Below, in pieces: positions 1-8,532 of a stretch of DNA of 64,000 nt. Made by a program: the position numbers and the translations under genes. The stretch lies in the NCBI RefSeq assembly GCF_003700275.1, contig NZ_RBRE01000064.1:1-64000 (forward strand), written 5' to 3'. The notes beneath the pieces are model-generated. The model saw nothing but the letters and a program-made list of their open reading frames with translations, had not been told where the DNA came from and did no database searches. The first letter of the stretch is position 1. Every line of letters begins with the position of its first letter. Source of the DNA: Pseudomonas cichorii (GTDB lineage Bacteria > Pseudomonadota > Gammaproteobacteria > Pseudomonadales > Pseudomonadaceae).

Positions 1-20
1 ATTTAAAACCCATAAAAACT

Positions 21-45
21 GGTTGTTTTTCATACAAAAACAACC
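21..45. repeat. 10-bp perfect hairpin at the left edge
   Basis: GGTTGTTTTT and its exact complement flank a 5-base loop. Read on the minus strand the hairpin is followed by AGTTTTTATG, so it could terminate a minus-strand transcript. No gene can be assigned to it inside the window. Confidence 0.5.
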
Positions 46-50
46 AAAAA

Positions 51-174
51 GCGCGCAAGCCTGTGCGCACCTGCGCAGAATGTTGCGCAAGCACTCGGAA
101 AGCCTTATCCGTAAAGGGGCTGAAGGGGTTTTGAGGGTGTTTTTAATGGCGAGAGGTGCGCAAATATTTGCGCA
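51..174. other. TGCGCA cluster ending in an 18-bp perfect palindrome
   Basis: TGCGCA occurs at 64-69, 72-77, 84-89, 157-162 and 169-174. The last two form one perfect palindrome at 157-174 (TGCGCA, AATATT, TGCGCA). No convincing gene lies in 1-256. The cluster looks like a protein-binding array or a decayed repeat, and its function is unknown. Confidence 0.4.
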
Positions 175-203
175 TCAAGGCGTACTGCCTTGAAGGAGTC
201 AGA

Positions 204-242
204 AAGCTCGCGGTTGCACAGTCATTGTGAAACCGCGAGCTT
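204..242 (-). terminator. Hairpin after mscS
   Basis: A 12-bp perfect stem (AAGCTCGCGGTT) continues after one mismatch into a CACA/TGTG inner stem. It lies 15 bases past the mscS stop. The trailing T-run is weak, so it may act as an mRNA 3' end stabiliser as much as a terminator. Confidence 0.6.
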
Positions 243-256
243 CTGATCGGGGTCGC

Positions 257-1087
257 TTACTCCTGAACCACACGCACCATGCGTTGTGGTGAAGGAATCT
301 CGATACCCGCGGCTTTCAGGCGGTCACGTGCTTCGATATTGAAGAACGAACTCACATCGCCCAGATCACCGGTCTTGGTCCATACCCGCAACGACAGAGT
401 AATTGCGTTCTCACCCAGCGCCGCGACTACCGCCTGCGGAGCCGGATCTTCCAGCACACGCGGGTCCTTGGCCATCTCCAGCAAGACTTCCAGGGCTTTC
501 CTCAAGTCGGCATCCGGGCTGACGCCGATATCGAACACGATCTTGCGGGTCGGCTGACGGTTGGTATTGGTGATGATGCCGTTGGACAGATTGCCGTTGG
601 GCATGATCACCGTGCGGTTATCGCCGGTACGCAATACGGTATGGAAAATCTGGATACTATCGACCGTACCCGCCACACCTTGCGCCTCGATCCAGTCACC
701 GATACGGAACGGGCGAAACAGCAGAATCAGCACGCCACCGGCAAAATTAGCCAGGCTGCCCTGTAATGCCAGGCCAATAGCCAGACCCGCAGCACCAATG
801 GCCGCAACGAACGAGGTGGTTTCCACACCGATCATCGAGGCGACGCTCACCACCAACAGAATCTTGAGGATGATGTTGGCCAGGCTGCTGACAAAACCCT
901 GCAATGCCAGATCGGCATTACGCAGTGCCAGCAATGCGCCTACCTTGCTGGTCAACCTGTTGATCAACCACCAGCCAATACTCAGTGTTACCAGCGCCAG
1001 CAGCACCCGGCTGCTGTATTGCATGATCATCGGAATCCAGCTTTGTGAAGTTATCCACAGCTGATCGACTTCTGCGCTCAAATCCAT
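257..1087 (-). CDS. mscS: Small-conductance mechanosensitive channel, MscS family
   Basis: This 276-residue inner-membrane channel opens under membrane tension to release solutes on hypo-osmotic shock. Two N-terminal hydrophobic segments are followed by a Gly/Ala-rich pore helix (AAIGAAGLAIGLALQG), then the beta domain with PFRIGDWIE and the MPNG loop, and a cytoplasmic C-terminal domain. Length is close to E. coli MscS (286). An upstream in-frame start 21 bases earlier is possible, but the ATG at 1087 has AGGAG eight bases before it. In PAO1 the equivalent gene also follows yajQ. A hairpin lies just downstream. Confidence 0.93.
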   Translation of the reverse strand: MDLSAEVDQLWITSQSWIPMIMQYSSRVLLALVTLSIGWWLINRLTSKVGALLALRNADLALQGFVSSLANIILKILLVVSVASMIGVETTSFVAAIGAAGLAIGLALQGSLANFAGGVLILLFRPFRIGDWIEAQGVAGTVDSIQIFHTVLRTGDNRTVIMPNGNLSNGIITNTNRQPTRKIVFDIGVSPDADLRKALEVLLEMAKDPRVLEDPAPQAVVAALGENAITLSLRVWTKTGDLGDVSSFFNIEARDRLKAAGIEIPSPQRMVRVVQE

Positions 1088-1208
1088 CTTGTTTCTCCTG
1101 CCTGTCACGAACCAATCTTGAAAGGACTGCCGGAAACAATCATTTCAGCGTTTACAGGGGTGTTCGGACATACCAGGGAATAAAGGGTTCCCAGGTAGCC
1201 AGCATTAC

Positions 1209-1688
1209 CTAGTCACGGAAGTTGTTGAATTGCAGCGGCATTCCCGAGTCGTATGTACGCAGTAAAGCAATGGCATCTTGCAGGTCATCGCGCTTTTTAC
1301 CCGTGACGCGCACTTGTTCACCCTGAATGGCAGCCTGCACTTTCAGTTTAGCGTCCTTGATATGGGCGACGATTTTCTTTGCCAGCTCCTTGTCGATACC
1401 TTCCCTGAGCACCGCTTCCTGCTTCATCAACTTGCCCGAAGCAAAGGCGTCCTTGACCTCCAGGCATTTCACATCGATCTTGCGCTTGACCAGGGCAAGC
1501 TTGAGGATTTCGATCATCGCTTCAAGCTGAAACTCTGCCTCGGCGGTGAGCGTGACGGTCAGTTCCTTGAACTCGAAAGTACCTTTGCCCTTGAGGTCGT
1601 AGCGACGGTCCAGCTCTTTGATGGCGTTATCGACGGCATTAGTGACTTCGTGTTTATCCAATTCGGACACTACGTCGAACGATGGCAT
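1209..1688 (-). CDS. yajQ: YajQ family c-di-GMP/nucleotide-binding protein
   Basis: A 159-residue cytosolic protein that begins MPSFDVVSELDKHEV, the hallmark YajQ start, and contains the family segment FEFKELTVTLTAEAEFQ and a C-terminal YDSGMPLQFNNFRD. Family members have two ferredoxin-like folds; some bind cyclic di-GMP and modulate transcription factors. The ATG at 1688 has GGAGA upstream. A longer in-frame extension to 1763 has no family similarity. On the minus strand TATAAT occurs at 1762-1767, a plausible -10, but with no good -35. Confidence 0.93.
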   Translation of the reverse strand: MPSFDVVSELDKHEVTNAVDNAIKELDRRYDLKGKGTFEFKELTVTLTAEAEFQLEAMIEILKLALVKRKIDVKCLEVKDAFASGKLMKQEAVLREGIDKELAKKIVAHIKDAKLKVQAAIQGEQVRVTGKKRDDLQDAIALLRTYDSGMPLQFNNFRD

Positions 1689-1860
1689 GTAATTTCTCCA
1701 GATAAACGGCGCGTCCGGCAAAAAGCGAACGCGCGTGACTTGACGGTATGAAAGAACGCTCATTATAACGAGACTTTTCCAGCCTTTACTGCGAGCCTTT
1801 CATGTCGACATCCGATTTCATTGCGGCAAAGCCGTTCAATCTTCCGGATATGCATTTCTG

Positions 1861-2781
1861 ATGGCCGCCATCTGGCATGTACTCGGCGCTGGCAGCCTGG
1901 GCAGTCTGTGGGCCGCCCGACTGGCACGCGCAGGTGTTGCAGTGCGCCTGGTGCTGCGCAATGCCGAACGGCTGAACGCCTATCAGGCCAATGGCGGCTG
2001 CCTGACGCTGGTGGAAAATGGCGTGGCCCGACCGATATTCATCCCGGCCCAGACCACCGACAGCAACGAGCCTATCGAGCGCCTGCTGGTGGCCTGCAAG
2101 GCCTATGACGCCGAACAGGCGGTAGCAGATGTTGCGCCGCGACTGCACCGTAACGCCGAAGTGATCCTGCTGCAAAACGGCCTGGGCAGCCAGGATGCCG
2201 TGGCAGCGCGTATCCCTCATGCCCGCTGCATCTTTGCCTCAAGCACCGAAGGTGCCTTTCGCGAAGCGGACTGGCGCGTGGTCTTCGCCGGTCATGGCTA
2301 TACATGGCTGGGCGATGTCCGCGAGCCGACGCCGCCAACTTTCCTGCAAGACCTGCAGGATAGCGGTATTGCCCATGAATGGACGCCCGACATCCTGACC
2401 CGCCTGTGGCGCAAGCTGGCCCTGAATTGCGCCATCAATCCACTGACCGTGCTGCATGACTGTCGCAACGGCGGCCTGCTGGAGCATCACTGCGAAGTGG
2501 CGACGCTGTGCGCCGAACTTGCCGACCTGCTGGAGCGCTGTGGTCAACCCGCTGCGGCCCAGGACCTGCACACTGAGGTGCAACGGGTGATCGGGGCCAC
2601 GGCAGCCAATTACTCGTCGATGTACCAGGACGTGGCCCATGGCCGCCGTACGGAAATCAGCTACTTGCTGGGTTACGCCTGTGCAGCGGCGCTGCGTCAT
2701 CAATGCGTCGTGCCTCACTTGCAGCAATTGCAGACGCGCCTGACCAGCCATCTTGCAAGCAAGGGTTTGCGTACCGACTAG
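1861..2781 (+). CDS. panE: Putative 2-dehydropantoate 2-reductase (PanE/ApbA family)
   Basis: A 306-residue NADPH-dependent ketopantoate reductase-like protein (pantothenate pathway, cytosol). The N-terminal Rossmann motif GAGSLGSLWAARLA is at residues 9-22. The family catalytic lysine sits in the LWRKLALNCAINP segment, and the substrate/cofactor Glu in GRRTEISYLLGY is present. Pseudomonads often carry several ApbA-type reductases, so the true substrate is not certain. Its neighbour in PAO1 is the same sensor kinase family. It runs into the kinase gene 44 bases downstream, so the two may be cotranscribed. Confidence 0.85.
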   Translation: MAAIWHVLGAGSLGSLWAARLARAGVAVRLVLRNAERLNAYQANGGCLTLVENGVARPIFIPAQTTDSNEPIERLLVACKAYDAEQAVADVAPRLHRNAEVILLQNGLGSQDAVAARIPHARCIFASSTEGAFREADWRVVFAGHGYTWLGDVREPTPPTFLQDLQDSGIAHEWTPDILTRLWRKLALNCAINPLTVLHDCRNGGLLEHHCEVATLCAELADLLERCGQPAAAQDLHTEVQRVIGATAANYSSMYQDVAHGRRTEISYLLGYACAAALRHQCVVPHLQQLQTRLTSHLASKGLRTD

Positions 2782-2825
2782 CTCACGCTACCCTGCTGGT
2801 TCATCCCTCGCCTGTGATTTGCCCC

Positions 2826-4865
2826 ATGCCATTGCGCCAGCGCCTAGAAAACCTGCCCGTTGGCCAGAAGCTGCTGGCCGCCCTGCTGGTCTTGCTGACC
2901 ACGGTGCTGCTGGTCGCCAACCTGACCTTCATCAGCGCCGCCTATTACATCTCTCAGGAAGCCATGGCTCCACAGGCCCTGCAGACCATCGGGCGCCTGA
3001 TCAGCAGTCCCAACCTCAACGAACAGGCCTTGAACTCGCCGCGCAATGCCAACGCGCTGCTCAAGGAACTCAAGAGCTACGGCCCGCTGCGGGCTGCAGC
3101 GATCTACGACAACAACGGGCGACGTCTGGCACAAATGCAACAGGGGGAAGCCCTGCATCTGCCGGAACATTACGGCGATATCGAAAGCTGGCGCCTGACC
3201 GAGTTTCGCAACACGCAAATCATCAGCGTGCCCAAAGGCGATCAGGCCCCGGGCCATCTGTTGCTGGTCGCCAGCAGCGAACTGCCGACGGCGTTCTACA
3301 CCGGCACGCTGACCGCCAGCCTGGGCATTCTGATTTTCAGCGTGCTGTTGTGGCTGGTGGTGGCCCGGCAGATTCGGCGCCTGATTACCGAGCCGATCTA
3401 TCAACTCGAAGAGCTGTCGCGTCAGGTCACCCGCGAAGAAAACTATGCGCTGCGAGCCGGCCCCGGCAACGAGGACGAGATCGGCAATCTGGCCGAAGCC
3501 TTCAATACCATGCTGTCGCGGATCGAAGCCCGAGAACAGCAACTCAAACGTGCGCGCGACGACTCTCAGGAAGCCTATGCCCAGGCGCAAGGCATGGCCG
3601 AAGAGACCCGTCATACCAACCGCAAGCTGGAACTGGAAGTACAGGTTCGCAGCAAGATCGAGAAAAAACTCACCGGCTTTCAGAACTACCTCAACAGCAT
3701 CATCGACTCGATGCCCTCGGCAATGATTGCCCTGGACGAGCAGCTGTATGTCACTCAATGGAATCAGGAAGCGACCGCCCTGTCCGGCACGACCCTGGAC
3801 GAAGCGCTCAACCAACCGATCTTCATTGCCTTCGAGCCGATGCGCTCGTTCCTGCCGCAGATCAAGCAGACCGTTGAGCGCCACAGCGTGACCAAGATCG
3901 AGCGCGTCACCTGGATCAAGAACGACGAGCCGCGCAGCTATGCGCTGACCTTCTATCCGCTCACCGGCGATGCAGGCCGCGGCGTGGTGATCCGTATCGA
4001 TGACATCACCCAGCGGCTCTCGCTGGAAGAAATGATGGTGCAGTCGGAAAAGATGCTGTCAGTCGGCGGGCTGGCGGCGGGCATGGCCCATGAGATCAAT
4101 AACCCCTTGGGGGCGATCCTGCATAACGTGCAGAACATCCGCCGTCGCCTGTCGCCAGAGCTGCCGAAGAACATCGAGCAGGCCGAGTCCGATGGCATCG
4201 ACCTGAACACCGTCAATCATTACCTGACCAGCCGTGGCGTGCCGCAACTGCTCGACGGCATCCAGCAGGCAGGCGCCCGGGCGGCCAAGATCGTCAGCCA
4301 TATGCTCAACTTCAGTCGCCTGAGCAACCGCCAGTTGACGCCCTGCGAACTGCCTGCCCTGATCGATCAGGCGCTGGAAATCGCCGGCAATGACTTTGAT
4401 CTGGCAATCGGTTTCGACTTCAAGGGCCAGCACATCATTCGCCAGTTCGACCCGGAACTGGGGCCAGTGCCCTGTATACCCAACGAACTGGAGCAGGTAT
4501 TGCTCAACCTGTTGAAGAACGCCGCGCAGGCAATTCACCAGCGTGCGGAAAATGAAGTCGAGGACGGACGCATCACCCTGCGCACCCGGCTCAACCCGCC
4601 ATGGGCAGAGATTCAGGTCGAGGACAACGGTATCGGAATGGCCGAGAACGTCCGCAAACGCACTTTCGAGCCGTTTTTCACCACCAAGGAAATCGGCCAG
4701 GGCACTGGCCTGGGGCTGTCGGTGTCGTACTTCATCATCACCAACAACCATAAAGGCCAGATGGAAGTGCAATCGTCCATCGGCATGGGCACCTGCTTCA
4801 CCTTGCGCCTGCCGTTAGTGGCCCATCAGGTGAATGTGCAACAGCAGGTTATTTCCAAGCTTTAA
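2826..4865 (+). CDS. Membrane sensor histidine kinase (HAMP-PAS-HisKA-HATPase)
   Basis: A 679-residue hybrid-free histidine kinase. Order: TM1 near residues 11-37, a periplasmic sensor of about 125 residues, TM2, HAMP (RQIRRLITEPIYQLEELSRQV region), coiled coil, PAS (SIIDSMPSAMIALDE), then the H-box MAHEINNP with phospho-acceptor His422. The ATPase boxes are NLLKNAAQAI (N), VEDNGIGM (G1), FEPFFTTK (F) and GTGLGLS (G2). The ATG at 2826 is chosen because upstream in-frame codons overlap panE. No response regulator is adjacent. By position it corresponds to PAO1 PA4398, a motility/biofilm-related kinase; the signal is unknown. Confidence 0.9.
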   Translation: MPLRQRLENLPVGQKLLAALLVLLTTVLLVANLTFISAAYYISQEAMAPQALQTIGRLISSPNLNEQALNSPRNANALLKELKSYGPLRAAAIYDNNGRRLAQMQQGEALHLPEHYGDIESWRLTEFRNTQIISVPKGDQAPGHLLLVASSELPTAFYTGTLTASLGILIFSVLLWLVVARQIRRLITEPIYQLEELSRQVTREENYALRAGPGNEDEIGNLAEAFNTMLSRIEAREQQLKRARDDSQEAYAQAQGMAEETRHTNRKLELEVQVRSKIEKKLTGFQNYLNSIIDSMPSAMIALDEQLYVTQWNQEATALSGTTLDEALNQPIFIAFEPMRSFLPQIKQTVERHSVTKIERVTWIKNDEPRSYALTFYPLTGDAGRGVVIRIDDITQRLSLEEMMVQSEKMLSVGGLAAGMAHEINNPLGAILHNVQNIRRRLSPELPKNIEQAESDGIDLNTVNHYLTSRGVPQLLDGIQQAGARAAKIVSHMLNFSRLSNRQLTPCELPALIDQALEIAGNDFDLAIGFDFKGQHIIRQFDPELGPVPCIPNELEQVLLNLLKNAAQAIHQRAENEVEDGRITLRTRLNPPWAEIQVEDNGIGMAENVRKRTFEPFFTTKEIGQGTGLGLSVSYFIITNNHKGQMEVQSSIGMGTCFTLRLPLVAHQVNVQQQVISKL

Positions 4866-4880
4866 TCAGGAGCCAGAAAG

Positions 4881-5447
4881 ATGGGCTTTCGTTTGTCGAA
4901 GATTTACACCCGTACCGGCGATACCGGTGAAACCGGCCTGGGCGATGGCCGCCGCGTGCCCAAGGATCATCCGCGGGTCGAGGCCATCGGTGAAGTCGAT
5001 ACGCTCAACAGTCAGTTGGGGCTGCTGCTGGCCGGGTTGGCCGAACACCCTTCACTCAAGGAAGTGAGCGATGTGCTGAGCCCTTGTCAGCATCGTCTGT
5101 TCGACCTCGGCGGCGAACTGGCCATGCCGGCCTATCAGGCGCTGAACAGTGCTGAAGTCGAACGACTGGAGGCCGCTATCGACCTGTGGAACGAGGAAGT
5201 CGGCCCGCTGGAAAACTTCATCCTGCCAGGCGGCTCGATGCTGATCGCCCAGGCCCATGTCTGCCGCAGCCTGGCGCGCAGCGCCGAACGCCGCTGCCAG
5301 CATCTCAATGCGCTGGAACCATTGGCTGGGGTCGGGTTGGCTTATATCAACCGGCTGTCAGACTTGTTGTTTGTCGCGGCGCGGATTATCGCAAGACGCC
5401 AGGGAATAGCTGAAATCCTCTGGCAGCCAGCGCCAAAGCCTGTTTGA
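4881..5447 (+). CDS. Cob(I)alamin adenosyltransferase, PduO type
   Basis: A 188-residue enzyme that transfers the adenosyl group of ATP to cob(I)alamin, giving adenosylcobalamin. The N-terminal P-loop-like segment KIYTRTGDTGETGLGDG (residues 7-23) and the later RSAERR and YINRLSDLLFVAAR motifs are diagnostic of the PduO/MMAB family. It starts 15 bases after the kinase stop with AGGAG upstream, so it is probably cotranscribed with the kinase although the functions seem unrelated. Length is normal for the family. Confidence 0.92.
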   Translation: MGFRLSKIYTRTGDTGETGLGDGRRVPKDHPRVEAIGEVDTLNSQLGLLLAGLAEHPSLKEVSDVLSPCQHRLFDLGGELAMPAYQALNSAEVERLEAAIDLWNEEVGPLENFILPGGSMLIAQAHVCRSLARSAERRCQHLNALEPLAGVGLAYINRLSDLLFVAARIIARRQGIAEILWQPAPKPV

Positions 5448-5462
5448 TTGACGGGATGAAAT

Positions 5463-5487
5463 TGTGGAAGGGGGCAAGCCCCTCCCA
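5463..5487. repeat. REP-like palindrome
   Basis: A GGGGGCAAGCCCCTCCC core with imperfect dyad symmetry matches the core of Pseudomonas REP elements (GGCAAGCCC next to CTCCCA). It sits between the cobalamin adenosyltransferase and the Nudix gene. It is the partner of the larger REP pair at 7121-7183. Confidence 0.6.
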
Positions 5488-5505
5488 ATCTCAATAGCGT
5501 TGCTA

Positions 5506-6447
5506 TCAGTCAGGCCAGAACGCACGGATTCCGGCCACACCCTGCGCGCCGCATTCCCAGGCGCGCTGACGCTCGTCAGGTCCGACACCGCCCAGCAGGA
5601 ATACCGGTCTGGTGAAGCCTGCGATCAATCGCGATGCCTCTTCCCAGCCCAAAGGCTGCGCGTCCGGATGGGTCTGAGTAGGCTGGACCGGCGACAGGGT
5701 GACGAAATCCACGCCCATCTGCTCGGCCAAGGCCAGCTCTTCTGCGTTATGGCAGGAAGCTGCCAGCCAGCGCTCTTCAGGAAACGGGCGACCGCGACTG
5801 GCGTACTTGCGCAGTTGCTCGGCAGTCAGGTGCCAGCCGGCTGACGGGAAATCACCCAGCCATTCCAGCGGCCCCTTGAGCATCAGTTGGGCCTTGCCAG
5901 CGCACAGCCCCACAGCATCCACTGCCAGATCACGATACTTCGGGTCATAGCCACGCGGCGCGCGTAGCTGGACCAGCTTGATACCGCCAGCGATGGCTTT
6001 CTGCATGCCACGCAGCAGCTCGGAGGTTTCCAGCCCGTCGGGCGTGATCAAGTAATCACTCGGCAAGCGTGCGGCTGCCACTATCGGCTTGTTGGCCGCA
6101 GGAAACTCATAGCCAGCCAGTTCGCGCTGGCTGGCCCAGACCAGTGGCTGCCCTTCGGCGCCATGGGGCTCGCAGCTGAAGGCTGAAACTTCCCAGACAT
6201 CCAGCAACACCTGTTTGTCCGGGTAATCGTGCTGGATCTTGATCAGCGGGCGCGCCGCTGTAACGCCAATCCCCAGCTCTTCCTGCAGTTCACGGCTCAA
6301 TGCGGCCTGGACAGCTTCGCCGTCTTCCACCTTGCCACCGGGAAACTCCCACAGACCGCCCTGATGCTGAGTATCGGCACGCTTGGCGATGAGAATCCTG
6401 CCGTCAGCGCCACGAATCACGGCGGCGGCCACATGCACACGTTTCAC
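5506..6447 (-). CDS. Nudix hydrolase (MutT-like) fused to a ThiE-like domain
   Basis: A 313-residue fusion. Residues about 1-130 are a Nudix hydrolase with a complete Nudix box (GGKVEDGE...RELQEELG), expected to clean oxidised nucleotides such as 8-oxo-dGTP. The C-terminal half resembles thiamine-phosphate synthase: IKLVQLRAP, HLTAEQL, a SCHN(A)EE segment, and the glycine-rich GGVGPDE. The GTG at 6447 is chosen: AGGAGG lies seven bases upstream and GTGA overlaps the stop of the GST gene, so translation is probably coupled. Whether the ThiE half is catalytic is not clear. The same fusion is common in pseudomonads. Confidence 0.9.
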   Translation of the reverse strand: MKRVHVAAAVIRGADGRILIAKRADTQHQGGLWEFPGGKVEDGEAVQAALSRELQEELGIGVTAARPLIKIQHDYPDKQVLLDVWEVSAFSCEPHGAEGQPLVWASQRELAGYEFPAANKPIVAAARLPSDYLITPDGLETSELLRGMQKAIAGGIKLVQLRAPRGYDPKYRDLAVDAVGLCAGKAQLMLKGPLEWLGDFPSAGWHLTAEQLRKYASRGRPFPEERWLAASCHNAEELALAEQMGVDFVTLSPVQPTQTHPDAQPLGWEEASRLIAGFTRPVFLLGGVGPDERQRAWECGAQGVAGIRAFWPD

Positions 6448-7076
6448 GCCTCGACCTCCTGCAATGCAGCCTGCTGCCAGCGCTGGAAAGCCGGCCACTG
6501 GTAAAGGGTTTCGATATAGGCCAGCGCTTCGGCGGGCAACGCGACGCGGTAGCCGCGCAAACGAATGGCCACCGGGGCAAAGAAGGCGTCGGCAATGCTC
6601 GGCTGACCAAACAGGAACGGACCATTCTCGGCTGACGCGGCACGGCACTCGGCCCACAGGGCGACGATGCGGTCGATGTCGTATTGCGTGTCGACCGGAA
6701 TGACTTCCAGAGCCTGATCGCGATGCAGGTCCATCGGCATGTTGGAACGCAGGCTCATGAAACCGCTGTGCATCTGTGCACACGCCGAACGGGCCTGGGC
6801 ACGGGCGGCGATATCACGCGGCCACAGATCGGCTTCAGGGAAGCGCTCGACCAGGTATTCGCAGATCGCCAGCGAATCGATGATGGTTCCGTGCTCGCAC
6901 TGGAGCGCAGGGACCTTGCCGGTTGGCGAGAATTGCAGGATCTGTTCGCGGGTTTCCGGCTGGTTCAGGCGAATCACCTGATCGGTGTAAGCTGCGCCAG
7001 TCATCGCCAGCACCAGCCATGGGCGCAGCGACCAGGAAGAATAACGTTTGTCGCCGATGATGAGGTGTAGAGACAT
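6444..7076 (-). CDS. Glutathione S-transferase family protein
   Basis: A 210-residue cytosolic GST-like protein. The thioredoxin-fold N-terminus begins MSLHLIIGDKRYSSWSLRPW, with the catalytic-site Ser region and the glutathione-binding TGKVPALQC and DSLAICEYL motifs. The helical C-terminal domain contains GQPSIADAFFAPV. The substrate is unknown. The ATG at 7076 is preferred (AGGAA upstream); further upstream the reading frame runs through the REP pair. It overlaps the Nudix gene by four bases. The same pair occurs in PAO1 (PA4401-PA4400). Confidence 0.9.
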   Translation of the reverse strand: MSLHLIIGDKRYSSWSLRPWLVLAMTGAAYTDQVIRLNQPETREQILQFSPTGKVPALQCEHGTIIDSLAICEYLVERFPEADLWPRDIAARAQARSACAQMHSGFMSLRSNMPMDLHRDQALEVIPVDTQYDIDRIVALWAECRAASAENGPFLFGQPSIADAFFAPVAIRLRGYRVALPAEALAYIETLYQWPAFQRWQQAALQEVEA

Positions 7077-7120
7077 CGTTGATTCCTGCCTATGCATATT
7101 TATCGTCTGGAATACCGCTG

Positions 7121-7183
7121 TCGCAGCCAAGGCCCCTCCCACAGAGTAAACGTAACCCATTGTGAGAGGGGGCTTGCCCGCGA
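7121..7183. repeat. Inverted pair of REP-like elements
   Basis: Arms at 7121-7143 and 7161-7183 are imperfect inverted copies of the Pseudomonas REP core (TCGCGGGCAAGCCCCCTC). They are separated by 17 bases, giving a BIME-like structure between argJ and the GST gene. It may end argJ transcription or stabilise the mRNA 3' end. Confidence 0.65.
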
Positions 7184-7202
7184 CGGGGCAAGGCGGTATC
7201 GA

Positions 7203-8420
7203 TCAGGTACGGTATTCGGCGTTGATCTTCACGTATTCGTGGGACAGGTCGGTGGTCCAGATGGTTTCGCTGCAAGCGCCGCGGCCCAGTTCGATACGGA
7301 TGGTGATCTCTTCCTGAGCCATGACCGCCGAACCCTGCTCCTCAGTGTAGGTGGTAGCGCGGCAGCCCTGGCTGGCGATGCACACGGAACCAAGGAACAC
7401 GTCAATCTTGCTGACATCCAGATCCGGCACACCGGCACGGCCAACAGCGGCCAGGATGCGGCCCCAGTTAGGGTCGGAGGCGAACAGCGCAGTCTTGATC
7501 AGCGGCGAATGGGCAACGGCATAGCCGACGTCCAGGCATTCCTGATGGTTGCCGCCGCCATTGACTTCGACTGTCACGAACTTGGTCGCGCCTTCGCCGT
7601 CACGCACGATGGCCTGAGCCACTTCCATGCACACTTCAAAGACCGCTTTTTTCAGGGCCTCAAACAGCGGACCTTTGGCCTCGGTCACTTCCGGCACATT
7701 GGCCTGGCCGGTGGCGATCAGCATGCAGCAGTCGTTGGTGGAGGTGTCGCCATCGATGGTGATGCGGTTGAACGACTTGTTGGCGCCGTCGCGGATCAGG
7801 TCCTGCAACACGCTCTGCGAAACCTTGGCGTCGGTGGCGATGTAGCCCAGCATGGTCGCCATGTTCGGACGGATCATGCCCGCGCCCTTGCTGATGCCGG
7901 TCACGGTGACGGTCACGCCATCGTGCTGGAACTGGCGGCTGGCGCCCTTTGGCAAGGTGTCGGTGGTCATGATGCCGGTCGCGGCAGCAGCCCAGTTATC
8001 CACAGACAGGTCATCGAGTGCGGCCTGCAGTGCGCCTTCGATCTTTTCCACAGGCAGCGGCTCGCCGATCACACCGGTGGAATAAGGCAGTACTGCGCTG
8101 GCATCGACACCGGTCAGCTCGGCCAGTCTGGCGCAGGTACGCGTGGCGGCAGCCAGGCCTGGCTCGCCGGTACCGGCGTTGGCATTACCGGTGTTGGTCA
8201 ACAGATAGCGCACCGGGCCTTGAACACGCTTCTTGGCCAGAATGACCGGTGCAGCGCAGAACGCATTCAGGGTGAACACGCCAGCAACACTGGAACCTTC
8301 GGCACATCGCATGACGACGACGTCCTTGCGCCCCGGACGCTTGATGCCGGCAGAAGCGATGCCGAGTTCAAAACCGGGAACCGGATGCAATGTAGGCAAA
8401 GGACCAAGACCAACAGCCAT
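7203..8420 (-). CDS. argJ: Bifunctional ornithine acetyltransferase/N-acetylglutamate synthase ArgJ
   Basis: A 405-residue enzyme of the arginine pathway. It moves the acetyl group from N-acetylornithine to glutamate, recycling it, and may also use acetyl-CoA. The family's self-cleavage site is visible as ATGIMTTDT; the first Thr of the pair becomes the N-terminal nucleophile of the beta chain. NTGNANAGTG, GMIRPNMATML and PNWGRILAAVGR segments are also typical. The full length matches the family. It lies downstream of secA with a strong terminator between them, so it is probably transcribed separately. Confidence 0.96.
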   Translation of the reverse strand: MAVGLGPLPTLHPVPGFELGIASAGIKRPGRKDVVVMRCAEGSSVAGVFTLNAFCAAPVILAKKRVQGPVRYLLTNTGNANAGTGEPGLAAATRTCARLAELTGVDASAVLPYSTGVIGEPLPVEKIEGALQAALDDLSVDNWAAAATGIMTTDTLPKGASRQFQHDGVTVTVTGISKGAGMIRPNMATMLGYIATDAKVSQSVLQDLIRDGANKSFNRITIDGDTSTNDCCMLIATGQANVPEVTEAKGPLFEALKKAVFEVCMEVAQAIVRDGEGATKFVTVEVNGGGNHQECLDVGYAVAHSPLIKTALFASDPNWGRILAAVGRAGVPDLDVSKIDVFLGSVCIASQGCRATTYTEEQGSAVMAQEEITIRIELGRGACSETIWTTDLSHEYVKINAEYRT

Positions 8421-8475
8421 GAGGTGCGCTCCTTGAGCAGTATCTGCGCCGTCCGTAGCGGTACGGCAATCAATG

Positions 8476-8510
8476 AAAAAACGCCGCGACGGGTAAGCCG
8501 GTCGCGGCGT
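8476..8510 (-). terminator. Rho-independent terminator of secA
   Basis: On the minus strand a 10-bp GC-rich perfect stem (ACGCCGCGAC with its complement) is followed directly by a T-run. It lies 23 bases beyond the secA stop and before argJ. Confidence 0.9.
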
Positions 8511-8532
8511 GGGGTATTACAGAGTCAGAGCC

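Noticed and set aside
1689..1763. 25-codon N-terminal extension of yajQ
   Set aside because: The conserved family start is MPSFDVVSEL with a proper ribosome site; the extension reads through the promoter region.
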